Below, in pieces: positions 7,445 through 15,447 of a stretch of DNA of 64,000 nt. The notes beneath the pieces were generated by a model. It did not search any database. It saw only the letters and a list, made by a program, of their open reading frames with translations, and was not told the DNA's origin. Positions within the stretch are counted from its first letter, which is position 1. Each line of letters opens with the position of its first letter. The position numbers were made by a program, and so were the translations under genes. This DNA comes from an uncultured Oscillospiraceae bacterium (GTDB taxonomy: Bacteria > Bacillota > Clostridia > Oscillospirales > Ruminococcaceae): contig CAKSLI010000001.1 of the NCBI GenBank assembly GCA_934466475.1, positions 124,001 to 188,000 of the forward strand. The letters run 5' to 3'.

Positions 7445-8680
7445 ATGATCATCAGCAGAATCAAGGCAGACCTGCCGGCGCCCGCGAAAAAGCGCGCCGC
7501 AGCTTACGCGAGGGTATCCATGTCCAGCGGGGCTCAGCTGCACTCGCTTTCGGCGCAGATATCCCACTACACCCGCATGATATCCGAGCGCCCGGACTGG
7601 AGTTTTGCGGGGGTATACGCAGACGAGGGTATTTCCGGCACGGGAACTCAGCACCGGGAGGAATTTCGGCGGCTGATGAACGACTGCGCCGAGGGGCGCA
7701 TAGACGTGGTGATAACCAAGTCGGTCTCCCGCTTCGCGAGGAATACGGTAGATCTGCTGGAGAACGTCCGCAGACTGCGGGCGATAGGCGTGGAGGTGCT
7801 CTTTGAGCGCGAAAATATCAGCACCGCAGACCCCGCCGGGGAGTTCATGCTGGCGGTGCTTGCTTCCGTTGCACAGGAGGAAAGCCGTTCTATCTCGGAA
7901 AACGTCCGCTGGGGTATTCGCCGCGGCTTCGAGAGAGGGCGGCTCAATTCGTTTGTGCTGTACGGCTATCGCGCGGAGGGAGGCAGGCTCGTGCCCGTCC
8001 CGGAGGAAGCCGAGGTAGTCCGGCTGATATTCAGGAATTTTCTTGCCGGCTGTACGGCGGGATATACAGAACGACAGCTCGCGGAAATGGGAGTGCGCTC
8101 CTATTACGGCGGGCGTTTTTCGCAGGCGGCTGTTAGGGCGGTGCTTCGGCAGGAGAAATACACCGGCGCGGCTACTCTCCAGATTTATTACATAGAGGAT
8201 CACATCACACACAAAAAGCGGCGGAACAACGGGGTTCTGCCGCAGTATCACGTCAGCGGCTCCCACCCGGCGATAATTTCCCGCGAGGATTTCGATAAGG
8301 TCCAGGCGGAGATCGCGCGCCGGCGGGAGCTTGGCATTTTCGCGAGCGGAGCGGTGGCGACCAACTGTTTCACCAGCCGCATAAAATGCGCCAGGTGCGG
8401 CAGGAACTACCGCAGATACGGCAAATACGCCCGCAGCGGCGAGTGCCTTTATCGCTACTGGGCGTGTTCCACCCGGAAAACAAAGGGCGCGGAGCTCTGC
8501 GGCAGCGAATCTATTGAGGAGGAGCGGCTGTTCCGGGCGTGCTCTGCGGTTATCGGAAAGGAGGCTTCCCCGGAGGACATCATGGCGCTTATTTCCGGCA
8601 TAACGGTAAGTTCCGCCGGACAGCTCTGCTTTTCCCTGTCGGACGGAAGCGCGGATATTGTCGATTGGAGGCGGTTCTGA
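7445..8680 (+). CDS. Serine site-specific recombinase 1 (SpoIVCA/large-serine type)
   Basis: 411-aa recombinase. The N-terminal resolvase domain has the catalytic serine in YARVS (S25), the segment ITKSVSRFARNT, and the QEESRSISENV helix. A recombinase domain follows (about 165-300), then a zinc-ribbon region with CARCG and later cysteines near 320-360. The start is the ATG at 7445 after AAAGGAGA; an upstream in-frame ATG at 7412 has no ribosome site. It is shorter than phage integrases (450-550 aa). It lies 290 bp from flagellin B, with no excisionase, phage or transfer genes nearby, so a dedicated DNA-inversion role is the simplest guess. Its promoter is not clear. Confidence 0.9.
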   Translation: MIISRIKADLPAPAKKRAAAYARVSMSSGAQLHSLSAQISHYTRMISERPDWSFAGVYADEGISGTGTQHREEFRRLMNDCAEGRIDVVITKSVSRFARNTVDLLENVRRLRAIGVEVLFERENISTADPAGEFMLAVLASVAQEESRSISENVRWGIRRGFERGRLNSFVLYGYRAEGGRLVPVPEEAEVVRLIFRNFLAGCTAGYTERQLAEMGVRSYYGGRFSQAAVRAVLRQEKYTGAATLQIYYIEDHITHKKRRNNGVLPQYHVSGSHPAIISREDFDKVQAEIARRRELGIFASGAVATNCFTSRIKCARCGRNYRRYGKYARSGECLYRYWACSTRKTKGAELCGSESIEEERLFRACSAVIGKEASPEDIMALISGITVSSAGQLCFSLSDGSADIVDWRRF

Positions 8681-9942
8681 TGCCGGAGCGCAGGATAACC
8701 CGGATAGAGGCGGCCCCGCCGGGAGAAATCGCGGCTTCGGTGAAGCGCGTGGCGGGCTACGCGAGGGTCTCCACGGAGCTTGACGAGCAGCAGTCCAGCT
8801 ATGCGGCGCAGATAGCCTACTACACGGAATTTATCGGGAATCACGAGGGTTGGGCGCTCGCGGGCATATACACGGACGAGGGCATAACCGGAACCAGCAC
8901 CGCCCGCCGGGAGGGCTTCAACCGGATGATAGAGGACGCGCTTTCCGGCGGGATAGACCTTATCGTGACAAAATCCGTGTCACGCTTCGCCCGGAATACC
9001 GTGGACAGCCTGACCGCGATACGCCGCCTGAAAGAATCCGGCGTTGAGGTGTTCTTTGAAAAGGAGAACATCTGGACCCTGGACAGCAAGGGGGAGCTGC
9101 TGATAACGATAATGTCCTCGCTGGCGCAGGAGGAGAGCCGTTCCATTTCGGAGAACGTGACGTGGGGACACCGCAGGCGGTTCGCAGAGGGAAAGGTGAG
9201 CCTTGCGTACAGCAGGTTCCTGGGCTACGACCGTGGCGAGGACGGAACGCTTGTGATAAATCCCGCCGAGGCGGCGACCGTCCGGAACATATATAATATG
9301 TATATGGACGGGCTTTCGTTCTACATGATAGCCCGCAGGCTCACGGAGACCGGCGTTCCCACGCCCTGCGGAAATCCCGTGTGGAGCGTTTCCACGGTGC
9401 GCAGTATTCTGATGAACGAGAAGTATAAGGGGGACGCCCTGCTGCAAAAGACCTACACTCCCGATTTCCTGACGAAAAAGAAAAAGCGGAACCGGGGAGA
9501 GGTACCGCAGTATTATGTTCAGCACAGTCACGAGCCGATAATCCCGCCGGAGCTTTTCGACAGGGTACAGCAGGAGCACCGCCGCCGTGCGGAAGCGCTC
9601 CGTCAGGGAAAGCAGCGGCGCTACGGCGGGGCGGGAATGTTCTCCGGGAGGATATTCTGCGGCTGCTGCGGAAGCAGCTTCATGCCGCGAATATGGCGGC
9701 TTGACGCGCAGGACGGCAGGGTGTTCTTCCAGTGCAGCAGAAAATACCGCGGGAAAACAAAGTGCCCTGCTCCGCATATATACGCCGAGGAGCTGAAGTG
9801 GCTGTTTGCCGCAGTTTCCGGCAGTGAGTGGTTTGACGAAGCGCTCTGGCTGGAGCAGGTCGCGCGGGTGACGGTGTATTCCCGCGGCAAGATAGTGTTT
9901 TCCCTGGGCAGCGGAGAGGTCGCGGCGGCGCTCCCTCAGTGA
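8680..9942 (+). CDS. Serine site-specific recombinase 2
   Basis: 420-aa homologue of the preceding recombinase, with YARVS (S31), VTKSVSRFARNTVDS, QEESRSISENVTWG, a recombinase domain and a zinc-ribbon segment (CGCCGSSF, later cysteines). The ATG shares one base with the stop of recombinase 1 (TGATG), so the two are translationally coupled and probably act together. Such paired serine recombinases can form heteromers or act on different sites. The end overlaps the 3' end of the convergent gpr by 7 bp. Substrate unknown; the adjacent flagellin repeats are the obvious candidate. Confidence 0.9.
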   Translation: MPERRITRIEAAPPGEIAASVKRVAGYARVSTELDEQQSSYAAQIAYYTEFIGNHEGWALAGIYTDEGITGTSTARREGFNRMIEDALSGGIDLIVTKSVSRFARNTVDSLTAIRRLKESGVEVFFEKENIWTLDSKGELLITIMSSLAQEESRSISENVTWGHRRRFAEGKVSLAYSRFLGYDRGEDGTLVINPAEAATVRNIYNMYMDGLSFYMIARRLTETGVPTPCGNPVWSVSTVRSILMNEKYKGDALLQKTYTPDFLTKKKKRNRGEVPQYYVQHSHEPIIPPELFDRVQQEHRRRAEALRQGKQRRYGGAGMFSGRIFCGCCGSSFMPRIWRLDAQDGRVFFQCSRKYRGKTKCPAPHIYAEELKWLFAAVSGSEWFDEALWLEQVARVTVYSRGKIVFSLGSGEVAAALPQ

Positions 9943-10664
9943 GCGATAATGGAGTTCACCGCGCTGGAGATGCACTCCGCCCATAGCTGAGCCTGAATAT
10001 CCTCATCGACCGGCGCGGCGAGGAAGCTGTCGTGCCGCTTGTCGCGGGTAATGGAGCTCAGCAGCGAAGCCGTGGGGACTCCGCAGGCGATGACCGGGAG
10101 CCCGGCGGTTTTCGCAGAGAGTTCCTTCCGGGAGGCTTCCACACCGGAGCCCGGCGTGATCCCCGCTGTTGACAGCTGCACCGTCCTGCACAGCCGGAGC
10201 GGGTCGCGGCAGCACAGTGAATCCACAGCGAGAATGCAGCCTGCGCTGAGCTCACAGGCTATGGCGCGCACCATACGAACGGTTTCTATCCCGGTGCGGG
10301 CTGCAACGTCAGTTTCCACGGCGGCGAGGGAATAGCGGCTTCCGCGGCGCGGAACAAGGCGGCGTATCGTAAGCGCGCCGAGACTGTCGCGGGTCACGTC
10401 CGGATTTCCGAGCCCGGCGGCGAGGATAAGACCGTCCGGCGGAAGGAGCTGCTCTATCGCGCGTTTCAGCAGTGCGGGCAGCGCGGAGCCTGCGGGGTCG
10501 CCCTCCAGCGTGATGTATCTCCCCGCAGGGCGGGCGGCGTTGACCTCCTGCGGTATGCGGATATCTGTGATTTTCACGCCGCCGATATTCCGGCTGACGG
10601 AGCGCACTCCGGGCAGTCCGGCGGCAAGCTGTGCGGATTCAACGGCGAGGTCAGTTTTCTTCAT
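9936..10664 (-). CDS. gpr: Germination (spore) protease GPR, short form
   Basis: GPR degrades small acid-soluble proteins during spore germination. Recognisable family segments are GLGNPDVTRDSLGALTIRRL (about 84-103) and the block STAGITPGSG, RKELS, LPVIACGVPT (about 165-200). At 242 aa it is much shorter than Bacillus GPR (about 370), and the N-terminal region is compact, as in other clostridial forms. A ribosome site (AAAGGA) precedes the start. In many Firmicutes gpr lies near lepA-hemW; here those genes are 7 kb away. It indicates sporulation capacity. Confidence 0.82.
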   Translation of the reverse strand: MKKTDLAVESAQLAAGLPGVRSVSRNIGGVKITDIRIPQEVNAARPAGRYITLEGDPAGSALPALLKRAIEQLLPPDGLILAAGLGNPDVTRDSLGALTIRRLVPRRGSRYSLAAVETDVAARTGIETVRMVRAIACELSAGCILAVDSLCCRDPLRLCRTVQLSTAGITPGSGVEASRKELSAKTAGLPVIACGVPTASLLSSITRDKRHDSFLAAPVDEDIQAQLWAECISSAVNSIIAH

Positions 10665-10749
10665 GGGAATAGTCCTTTCTTTTTCGACTATTCTTTGCAG
10701 ATTTCCGTAAATTATGCGCTGATATTACGCGCGTTATAATAAAATATAC

Positions 10750-10767
10750 GGAGGGGCAAGCCCCTCC
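10750..10767. terminator. Hairpin between gpr and the zinc-ribbon gene
   Basis: GGAGGGGC/GCCCCTCC palindrome, a probable terminator for the minus-strand gene that ends at 10779. The T run is weak. Confidence 0.55.
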
Positions 10768-10778
10768 CTGAAACAAAT

Positions 10779-11534
10779 TTAATTCACGAATACAACTTGT
10801 CTGTGGCGGAAATACACGAAATTCGCAATCATTATCACGATACCCGCAATGAGTAAGATAATGTTTACCGCTGATATAAGACTCATGAGCGGCAGACCGG
10901 TTAAAAGACAGAGTCCGCAGAAATACGCCAGGGTCACGACAAGCCGCGCAAGGCAGACGCCTACATACAGCCATACGGCATTCCTGCGGAGCGCCGCCAG
11001 CCTGAACCGCACGAACACAAGCCCCGCGCCTACTGCAAGGAACAGCAGCCCGGTAATGATACAGAGCGGCTTCATTCCCGGATACATAAGGTATGCTAGT
11101 TTCCACAGCGACCCCATGCCGAAACCGGTGAACAGCCTCATCGCGCTGATAAGCGAGCCGAACGCCGCCGCGAACAGCTCAAAATACAGCAGGAACTGCA
11201 TCCAGCCTATGCCGTAATGTCCGCCGTTATCGCCGGTTATATATCCTATACGCTGTATCTCGGTCCAGCTGGATCCGTTCATAAGCTCTAGGTCACGCAG
11301 CGGAATGAAATCCTGAAGCTGGCTGCGGTCGAACTCCGGCGTAGTGCCGTATTCCCGCGAGGGTTCCGGCATTCTGCCGTCTATCTGCTCAGGCGCGGAA
11401 TATCCCGGGAGCGGCTCTCCCGCCGATACGGACGGCATTTCGTCATGGCCGGCGGCGCTCCCCGTGGATTTTCCGCAGAACGTGCAGAACGCCGCGTAAT
11501 CGCTTATCTCTGCGCCGCAGTTCTTGCAAATCAT
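10779..11534 (-). CDS. Zinc-ribbon membrane protein of unknown function
   Basis: 251 aa. The N-terminus is a rubredoxin-like zinc ribbon (CKNCG at 3-7, CTFCG at 17-21), followed by a P/S/E-rich linker to about residue 85. Four hydrophobic stretches in the C-terminal half (about 115-140, 155-180, 190-215, 220-245) suggest a multi-pass membrane domain. This layout is common in Firmicute proteins of unassigned role. It stands alone, ahead of the trpS leader. No specific function can be given. Confidence 0.75.
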   Translation of the reverse strand: MICKNCGAEISDYAAFCTFCGKSTGSAAGHDEMPSVSAGEPLPGYSAPEQIDGRMPEPSREYGTTPEFDRSQLQDFIPLRDLELMNGSSWTEIQRIGYITGDNGGHYGIGWMQFLLYFELFAAAFGSLISAMRLFTGFGMGSLWKLAYLMYPGMKPLCIITGLLFLAVGAGLVFVRFRLAALRRNAVWLYVGVCLARLVVTLAYFCGLCLLTGLPLMSLISAVNIILLIAGIVIMIANFVYFRHRQVVFVN

Positions 11535-11606
11535 GTAATTACCCCCATTTCGTTCCGTTCAATATGAATAAATTATAGCATATAATTGGGATTTTGAAAA
11601 GAGGTC

Positions 11607-11635
11607 TTGACAAAAAAAAGCTATTGTGATAAAAT
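11607..11635 (+). promoter_or_regulatory. Sigma-A promoter of trpS
   Basis: TTGACA and TAAAAT separated by 17 bp, giving a leader of about 430 nt up to the trpS start. The leader contains the T-box and a short repeat relic. Confidence 0.8.
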
Positions 11636-11694
11636 ATTTTTAAACAATTGAATAAGCCCTTGAAACCTACGACGCGGAAATAAAAATACCTGTG

Positions 11695-11782
11695 GTAACC
11701 TCTGTAAACCGGGACGCGAGCAGATTTCGTACATGATATACGTCGTGGAGATCTGCCGTGAATGAGGTTTTTAAAAGTTACC
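11695..11782 (+). repeat. 88-bp relic of the GTAACCTCT palindromic element
   Basis: The ends GTAACCTCTGTAAACC and GAGGTTTTTAAAAGTTACC are inverted copies of those of the element at 25977-26137, and the internal AGCAGATTTCGTA and GATCTGCCGTGAA segments also match it. It is shorter, its ends are diverged, and no target duplication remains. It sits in the trpS leader between promoter and T-box. Confidence 0.6.
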
Positions 11783-11785
11783 TTT

Positions 11786-12042
11786 ATGCACTCACAGAGA
11801 GCTGTGCATTGCTGGGAGCACGGCAGAACGCTGGGTATATCAAATGGACCGCTGAGGGCGCAGTCAAAGGGAGCATTCCCGAGTATTCTGCGACGTGGAG
11901 CAAGCGTTAATTGCCGGGATATGAAAGTATCCGCTGAGAGCACGGTTTTCCGTGAATTAAGGTGGCAACGCGGTGTAGAGTTTTACTCCGTCCTTATGAC
12001 AGAGCTTTTGTGCCTGTCCGGGGGCGGTCTTTTGTTTTTTAC
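11786..12042 (+). promoter_or_regulatory. T-box riboswitch, tryptophan specifier
   Basis: The T-box sequence AAGGTGGCAACGCGG is at 11959-11973. Stem I shows the AGAGAG motif near 11797, and the specifier-like context AAATGGACCGCTGAGG places TGG (Trp) at 11845-11847. The region closes with a hairpin and a T-rich run (about 12027-12040). It should let uncharged tRNA-Trp antiterminate transcription into trpS. The conserved AACC of the T-box reads AACG, a common variant. Confidence 0.9.
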
Positions 12043-12073
12043 CTAATTTTTGCTTTGAGAAAGGAAAAAAATC

Positions 12074-13072
12074 ATGGAAGAACAGAAAAAGAATATGCTG
12101 AGCCTTATTCAGCCGACAAACACCCCCCACCTCGGAAACTACCTGGGCGCAATGCAGAACTGGGTAAAGCTCCAGAACGACTATAACTGCTTCTTCGGAA
12201 TAGCAGACCTTCACTCGATCACCGTAAGGCAGGACCCTGTTAAGCTCCGCAACCAGATAAAGGAGAGCTACGCGCTGCTTATCGCCGCAGGCCTTGACCC
12301 GGAGAAGTCCACGCTGTTCGTTCAGGGACACAATCCGAACCACGCGGAGCTCAGCTGGATCCTTTCCTGCTACACACAGTTCGGCGAGCTTTCCAGAATG
12401 ACGCAGTTCAAGGATAAGTCCGCAAAACACCCCGACAACATCAACGCCGGACTTTTCACCTACCCCGTGCTTATGGCTGCGGATATACTGCTGTATCAGG
12501 CCGACCTCGTTCCGGTCGGAATAGACCAGAAGCAGCATCTTGAGCTTGCACGCAACGTTGCACAGCGCTTCAACGGAATTTACGGCGATGTATTCACCAT
12601 ACCTGACGGTTACATCACCAAGACCACGGCAAAGGTCATGTCCCTCCAGGAGCCGACTAAAAAGATGTCCAAGTCTGATGAGAATCCCAATGCCAGCGTA
12701 TGGATACTTGACGACAAGGACACCATTATCCGCAAGTTCAAGCGCGCAGTCACCGACAGCGACACCGTTGTATGCGCAAAGGAGGGTAAGGACGGCATAG
12801 TTAACCTCATGTCCATTTACTCCGCGGTAACCGGAAAGAGCTTCGAGGATATCGAGCGCGAATTCAAGGGTAAGGGCTACGGCGATTTCAAGGTCGCAGT
12901 CGGCGAGGCTGTCGCTGATATGCTGGCGCCCATGCAGACAGAATTCAAGCGTATTTTCGCGGACAAGGCATATCTTGAAAACTGCATGAAACAGGGCGCG
13001 GAAAAGGCGTTCAGGGCTTCCAGGAAGACCCTCCAGAAGGTGCAGAAGAAAGTCGGCTTCGTTACGCTTTAA
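12074..13072 (+). CDS. trpS: Tryptophan--tRNA ligase
   Basis: Class I aminoacyl-tRNA synthetase charging tRNA-Trp. The HIGH-like motif is PTNTPHLGNYLGA (about 12-24), and the KMSKS motif appears as KKMSKSDENP (about 196-205). The length of 332 aa is typical. An AGAAAGGA ribosome site precedes the ATG. Expression is governed by the T-box upstream, which carries a Trp specifier and so agrees with the enzyme call. Confidence 0.97.
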   Translation: MEEQKKNMLSLIQPTNTPHLGNYLGAMQNWVKLQNDYNCFFGIADLHSITVRQDPVKLRNQIKESYALLIAAGLDPEKSTLFVQGHNPNHAELSWILSCYTQFGELSRMTQFKDKSAKHPDNINAGLFTYPVLMAADILLYQADLVPVGIDQKQHLELARNVAQRFNGIYGDVFTIPDGYITKTTAKVMSLQEPTKKMSKSDENPNASVWILDDKDTIIRKFKRAVTDSDTVVCAKEGKDGIVNLMSIYSAVTGKSFEDIEREFKGKGYGDFKVAVGEAVADMLAPMQTEFKRIFADKAYLENCMKQGAEKAFRASRKTLQKVQKKVGFVTL

Positions 13073-13203
13073 ATTCGAATACTTAACGTATATGCTTGCG
13101 GTGAAAGTATACCGCGAGTTTAGTCAAAACGCCGATTATATCGTGGGTTTGCAAGGTTTGTTTGTGATATCCTACAAATATTCTGCGGATATCCAATAAA
13201 CCC

Positions 13204-13232
13204 TTGCATTTTCCCGCTGTTTCTGATAAAAT
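13204..13232 (+). promoter_or_regulatory. Sigma-A promoter of rpmB
   Basis: TTGCAT and TAAAAT with 17-bp spacing, 45 bp ahead of the rpmB start. The remaining intergenic sequence from 13073 shows only a weak hairpin (about 13095-13118). Confidence 0.7.
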
Positions 13233-13277
13233 ATTATACGTTACTGAAAAAATCCACTAGAGAGGTAGGTGCTTCAA

Positions 13278-13466
13278 ATGGCAAAATGTGAAATCTGCGG
13301 CAAGAGCGTTACCTTCGGAATCAAGGTATCCCACTCTCACAGACGCAGCAACAGAACCTATAAGCCCAATGTCAAGAAGGTAAAGGCTATCGTTAACGGC
13401 ACTCCTTGCAGAGTTAATGCCTGCACACGCTGCCTGCGCTCCGGTCTTGTACAGAGAGCGGTATAA
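13278..13466 (+). CDS. rpmB: 50S ribosomal protein L28
   Basis: 62 aa, the zinc-binding form with CEIC at 4-7 and CTRC near 52-55. SHSHRRSNRTYKPN is the family signature. The ATG at 13278 follows the ribosome site AGAGGTAGG; an ATG-like start 9 bp upstream would be inside the spacer. The gene is monocistronic, with its own promoter and a strong terminator. Confidence 0.95.
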   Translation: MAKCEICGKSVTFGIKVSHSHRRSNRTYKPNVKKVKAIVNGTPCRVNACTRCLRSGLVQRAV

Positions 13467-13501
13467 ACTTATTCTGACATAAGTTTTGGTTACAGAAAAC
13501 T

Positions 13502-13531
13502 CCCCCTGCTTCCGGCAGGGGTTTTTCTGTT
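13502..13531 (+). terminator. rpmB terminator
   Basis: CCCCTGC/GCAGGGG stem with loop TTCCG followed by a T5 run and further T-rich sequence. Confidence 0.9.
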
Positions 13532-13547
13532 TTATCCGGCTTTGCTA

Positions 13548-13589
13548 TTGACAAATGCTGCTCAATAGTGTAGTATTATAAATATACTA
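13548..13589 (+). promoter_or_regulatory. Promoter with palindromic operator for the ABC exporter
   Basis: TTGACA (13548) and TAGTAT (13571) are 17 bp apart. The -10 is embedded in an inverted repeat TAGTAT...ATATACTA (13571-13589). Such operators are typical of YtrA-type GntR regulators, which often control this ABC type, but no GntR gene is adjacent. Confidence 0.65.
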
Positions 13590-13615
13590 TATAATGGAAA
13601 GGGTGGATATATCAC

Positions 13616-14503
13616 TTGGTACGGATACGAAATCTGCACAAGCAATACGGCTCATACTCAGTCCTGCGCGGGCTGAGCATGGATATAGAAAAGGGCGATG
13701 TTTACGGCTTCCTGGGGCGCAACGGCTGCGGAAAGACAACTACCATGAACATCATCACCAACATAATCCCCAAGGACGAGGGCGAAATAATCATCGGCGA
13801 CGGAAATCCCGTGAAGATAGGCTACCTGCCGGAAAGCCCGGTGATCTACGGCTATATGACCTCCCGCGAGTACCTTGAGTACATCGCAGCCTGCTGCAAT
13901 TACTCCGGAGACGTGACCCGCCGCGTGAACGAGGTGCTTGACATTGTTGGACTTACAAAGGCGGCGGACCGCCGTGCAAAGGGATATTCCCGCGGAATGA
14001 CCCAGCGCCTAGGCATGGGCGCGGCTATAATCGGCGACCCTGAGCTGCTGATATTTGACGAGCCGACCTCCGCGCTTGACCCCGAGGGCAGGGCCGAGGT
14101 GATCTCCATTATCGAGCGCCTGAAAGGAATGGGCAGCACCATCGTGCTTTCCACGCATATCCTGTCGGACGTTGAGCGTGTGGCTAACCGCATAGGCATT
14201 ATGAAGGACGGAGTCCTCGCGGAAGAGGGAAGGCTCAGCGACGTTCTGCTGAAGCATGCCGGCAGCGTGGTATACCTGCGCGTCCGCGGACTTACGGACG
14301 AGCTGAAGATAAAGCTGCTCACCATGGACTACGCCCGGGCGGAATTCAACGATATCACGGGGACGTTCCGTTTCGGCACCGATTCCCCGGAGGAATGCTC
14401 ACGCAGGCTGATAAAGCTCCTCGCGGACAATGACGCAGCGGCGGAGGAGCTGAAGATCGGCACTGCTACTCTCGAGGAAGTATTCAGAAAGGTGGTGGAC
14501 TGA
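13616..14503 (+). CDS. ABC transporter ATP-binding protein
   Basis: 295 aa with Walker A GRNGCGKTT (about 34-42), signature YSRGMTQRLGMG, Walker B ELLIFDEPTSALDP and the switch H in STHILSD. The start is a TTG at 13616 giving VRIRNLHKQYG, supported by the AAAGGGTGG ribosome site 9 bp upstream; no ATG is available without losing the first strand. The C-terminal 80 residues form the extra domain common in CcmA/NatA-type exporters. The permease gene follows after one base. Substrate unknown. Confidence 0.9.
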   Translation: MVRIRNLHKQYGSYSVLRGLSMDIEKGDVYGFLGRNGCGKTTTMNIITNIIPKDEGEIIIGDGNPVKIGYLPESPVIYGYMTSREYLEYIAACCNYSGDVTRRVNEVLDIVGLTKAADRRAKGYSRGMTQRLGMGAAIIGDPELLIFDEPTSALDPEGRAEVISIIERLKGMGSTIVLSTHILSDVERVANRIGIMKDGVLAEEGRLSDVLLKHAGSVVYLRVRGLTDELKIKLLTMDYARAEFNDITGTFRFGTDSPEECSRRLIKLLADNDAAAEELKIGTATLEEVFRKVVD

Positions 14504-14504
14504 T

Positions 14505-15347
14505 ATGCAGATAAAGGCAGGCTTGAAGAAAGAGTGGTTACAGTTCACCAGAACGTTCAGGCTGGGCGGGATAATTCTTGCAATAGCTTCGTTTGCGCTT
14601 GCCGACCCGCTGATGTACTGGGCTATGAATCTCCTGCTGGATGGAATAAGCACCACGCAGGCGGCTGTCGCCGATACCGGGGCTCTGGATATAGGCGAGG
14701 TTGCTTCCGTATTCAATAACGCGGGCGTTGTATTCAGCATGACCATGGCGGAGTTCTGCTCCACCTCCACGCTGATATTCATGCTTATACTCATGTCGCC
14801 ATGCGGCGGCGAGCAGAAGAAGCGTGCTACAATTATCCCGTCCTGCACGGGGCTTGGCACGCTGGAGTACCTTATCCCGAAATACATCATATATCCCGCG
14901 GCGATTTTTGTGGTAACGCTTGCTTCCTGCATGATGGCGGGGGGGATCTGTAATCTGATGTTCACAGACGGCGCGATAGACGCAGGAATGATGTTCCTTG
15001 CGGCGGTTCTGTGCGCGGTTTATCTTACGTTCATTCTTGTGGTTTATATGTCGATAGGGCTTTGCACCAGCCGTCCCGGAGTCGTGACGGTATTCATGTA
15101 CATCGGCGTAAGCATAGTGCAGATATTCCTGAATCAGCTCGGTCTTACAAAGTTCCACCCGCTGACCCTGCGCTCGCTTGTTACCGGTGAGATGTTCACG
15201 GAGAGCTTCGTGCTCGCTGACGAGGTGGGGAGCATAGCGGTAGGAACGGTGCTTTCCGTGGTGATAGGCGTGATGATGTTCGTGATGACGTATGCAGTAC
15301 AGAAAGGCACAAAGATAAATAACCAGGTAGACAAGCCGGAATTCTGA
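14505..15347 (+). CDS. ABC-2 type membrane permease
   Basis: 280-aa partner of the ATPase. About six hydrophobic helices can be read (residues about 20-45, 80-105, 120-145, 150-185, 185-210, 240-265). It belongs to the ABC-2 exporter permease group by layout and gene order. The ATG comes one base after the ATPase stop, so the two are coupled. The cargo (peptide, drug, lipid or other) cannot be told from sequence. Confidence 0.82.
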   Translation: MQIKAGLKKEWLQFTRTFRLGGIILAIASFALADPLMYWAMNLLLDGISTTQAAVADTGALDIGEVASVFNNAGVVFSMTMAEFCSTSTLIFMLILMSPCGGEQKKRATIIPSCTGLGTLEYLIPKYIIYPAAIFVVTLASCMMAGGICNLMFTDGAIDAGMMFLAAVLCAVYLTFILVVYMSIGLCTSRPGVVTVFMYIGVSIVQIFLNQLGLTKFHPLTLRSLVTGEMFTESFVLADEVGSIAVGTVLSVVIGVMMFVMTYAVQKGTKINNQVDKPEF

Positions 15348-15410
15348 TTTCCGGGCAGTCGCACTGCATGTGCTTTCCCGGGAGCGGCTTTGCTCTCGCT
15401 TATATGAAAA

Positions 15411-15441
15411 GGGCGGCGCTGAGAATCTCTCAGCGCCGCTG
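15411..15441. terminator. Bidirectional terminator
   Basis: A perfect 11-bp stem (CGGCGCTGAGA and complement, 15414-15438) between convergent genes, serving the ABC operon and the esterase gene. Confidence 0.8.
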
Positions 15442-15447
15442 TTCTGT

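Noticed and set aside
7445..9942. Recombinases as part of a prophage or conjugative element
   Set aside because: No phage structural, replication, transfer or excision genes and no att-like repeats enclosing them; both flanks are chromosomal genes.
10681..10760. Sigma-G/sigma-F promoter upstream of gpr
   Set aside because: CATAATT-like and GTATA-like boxes exist, but the spacing does not fit.
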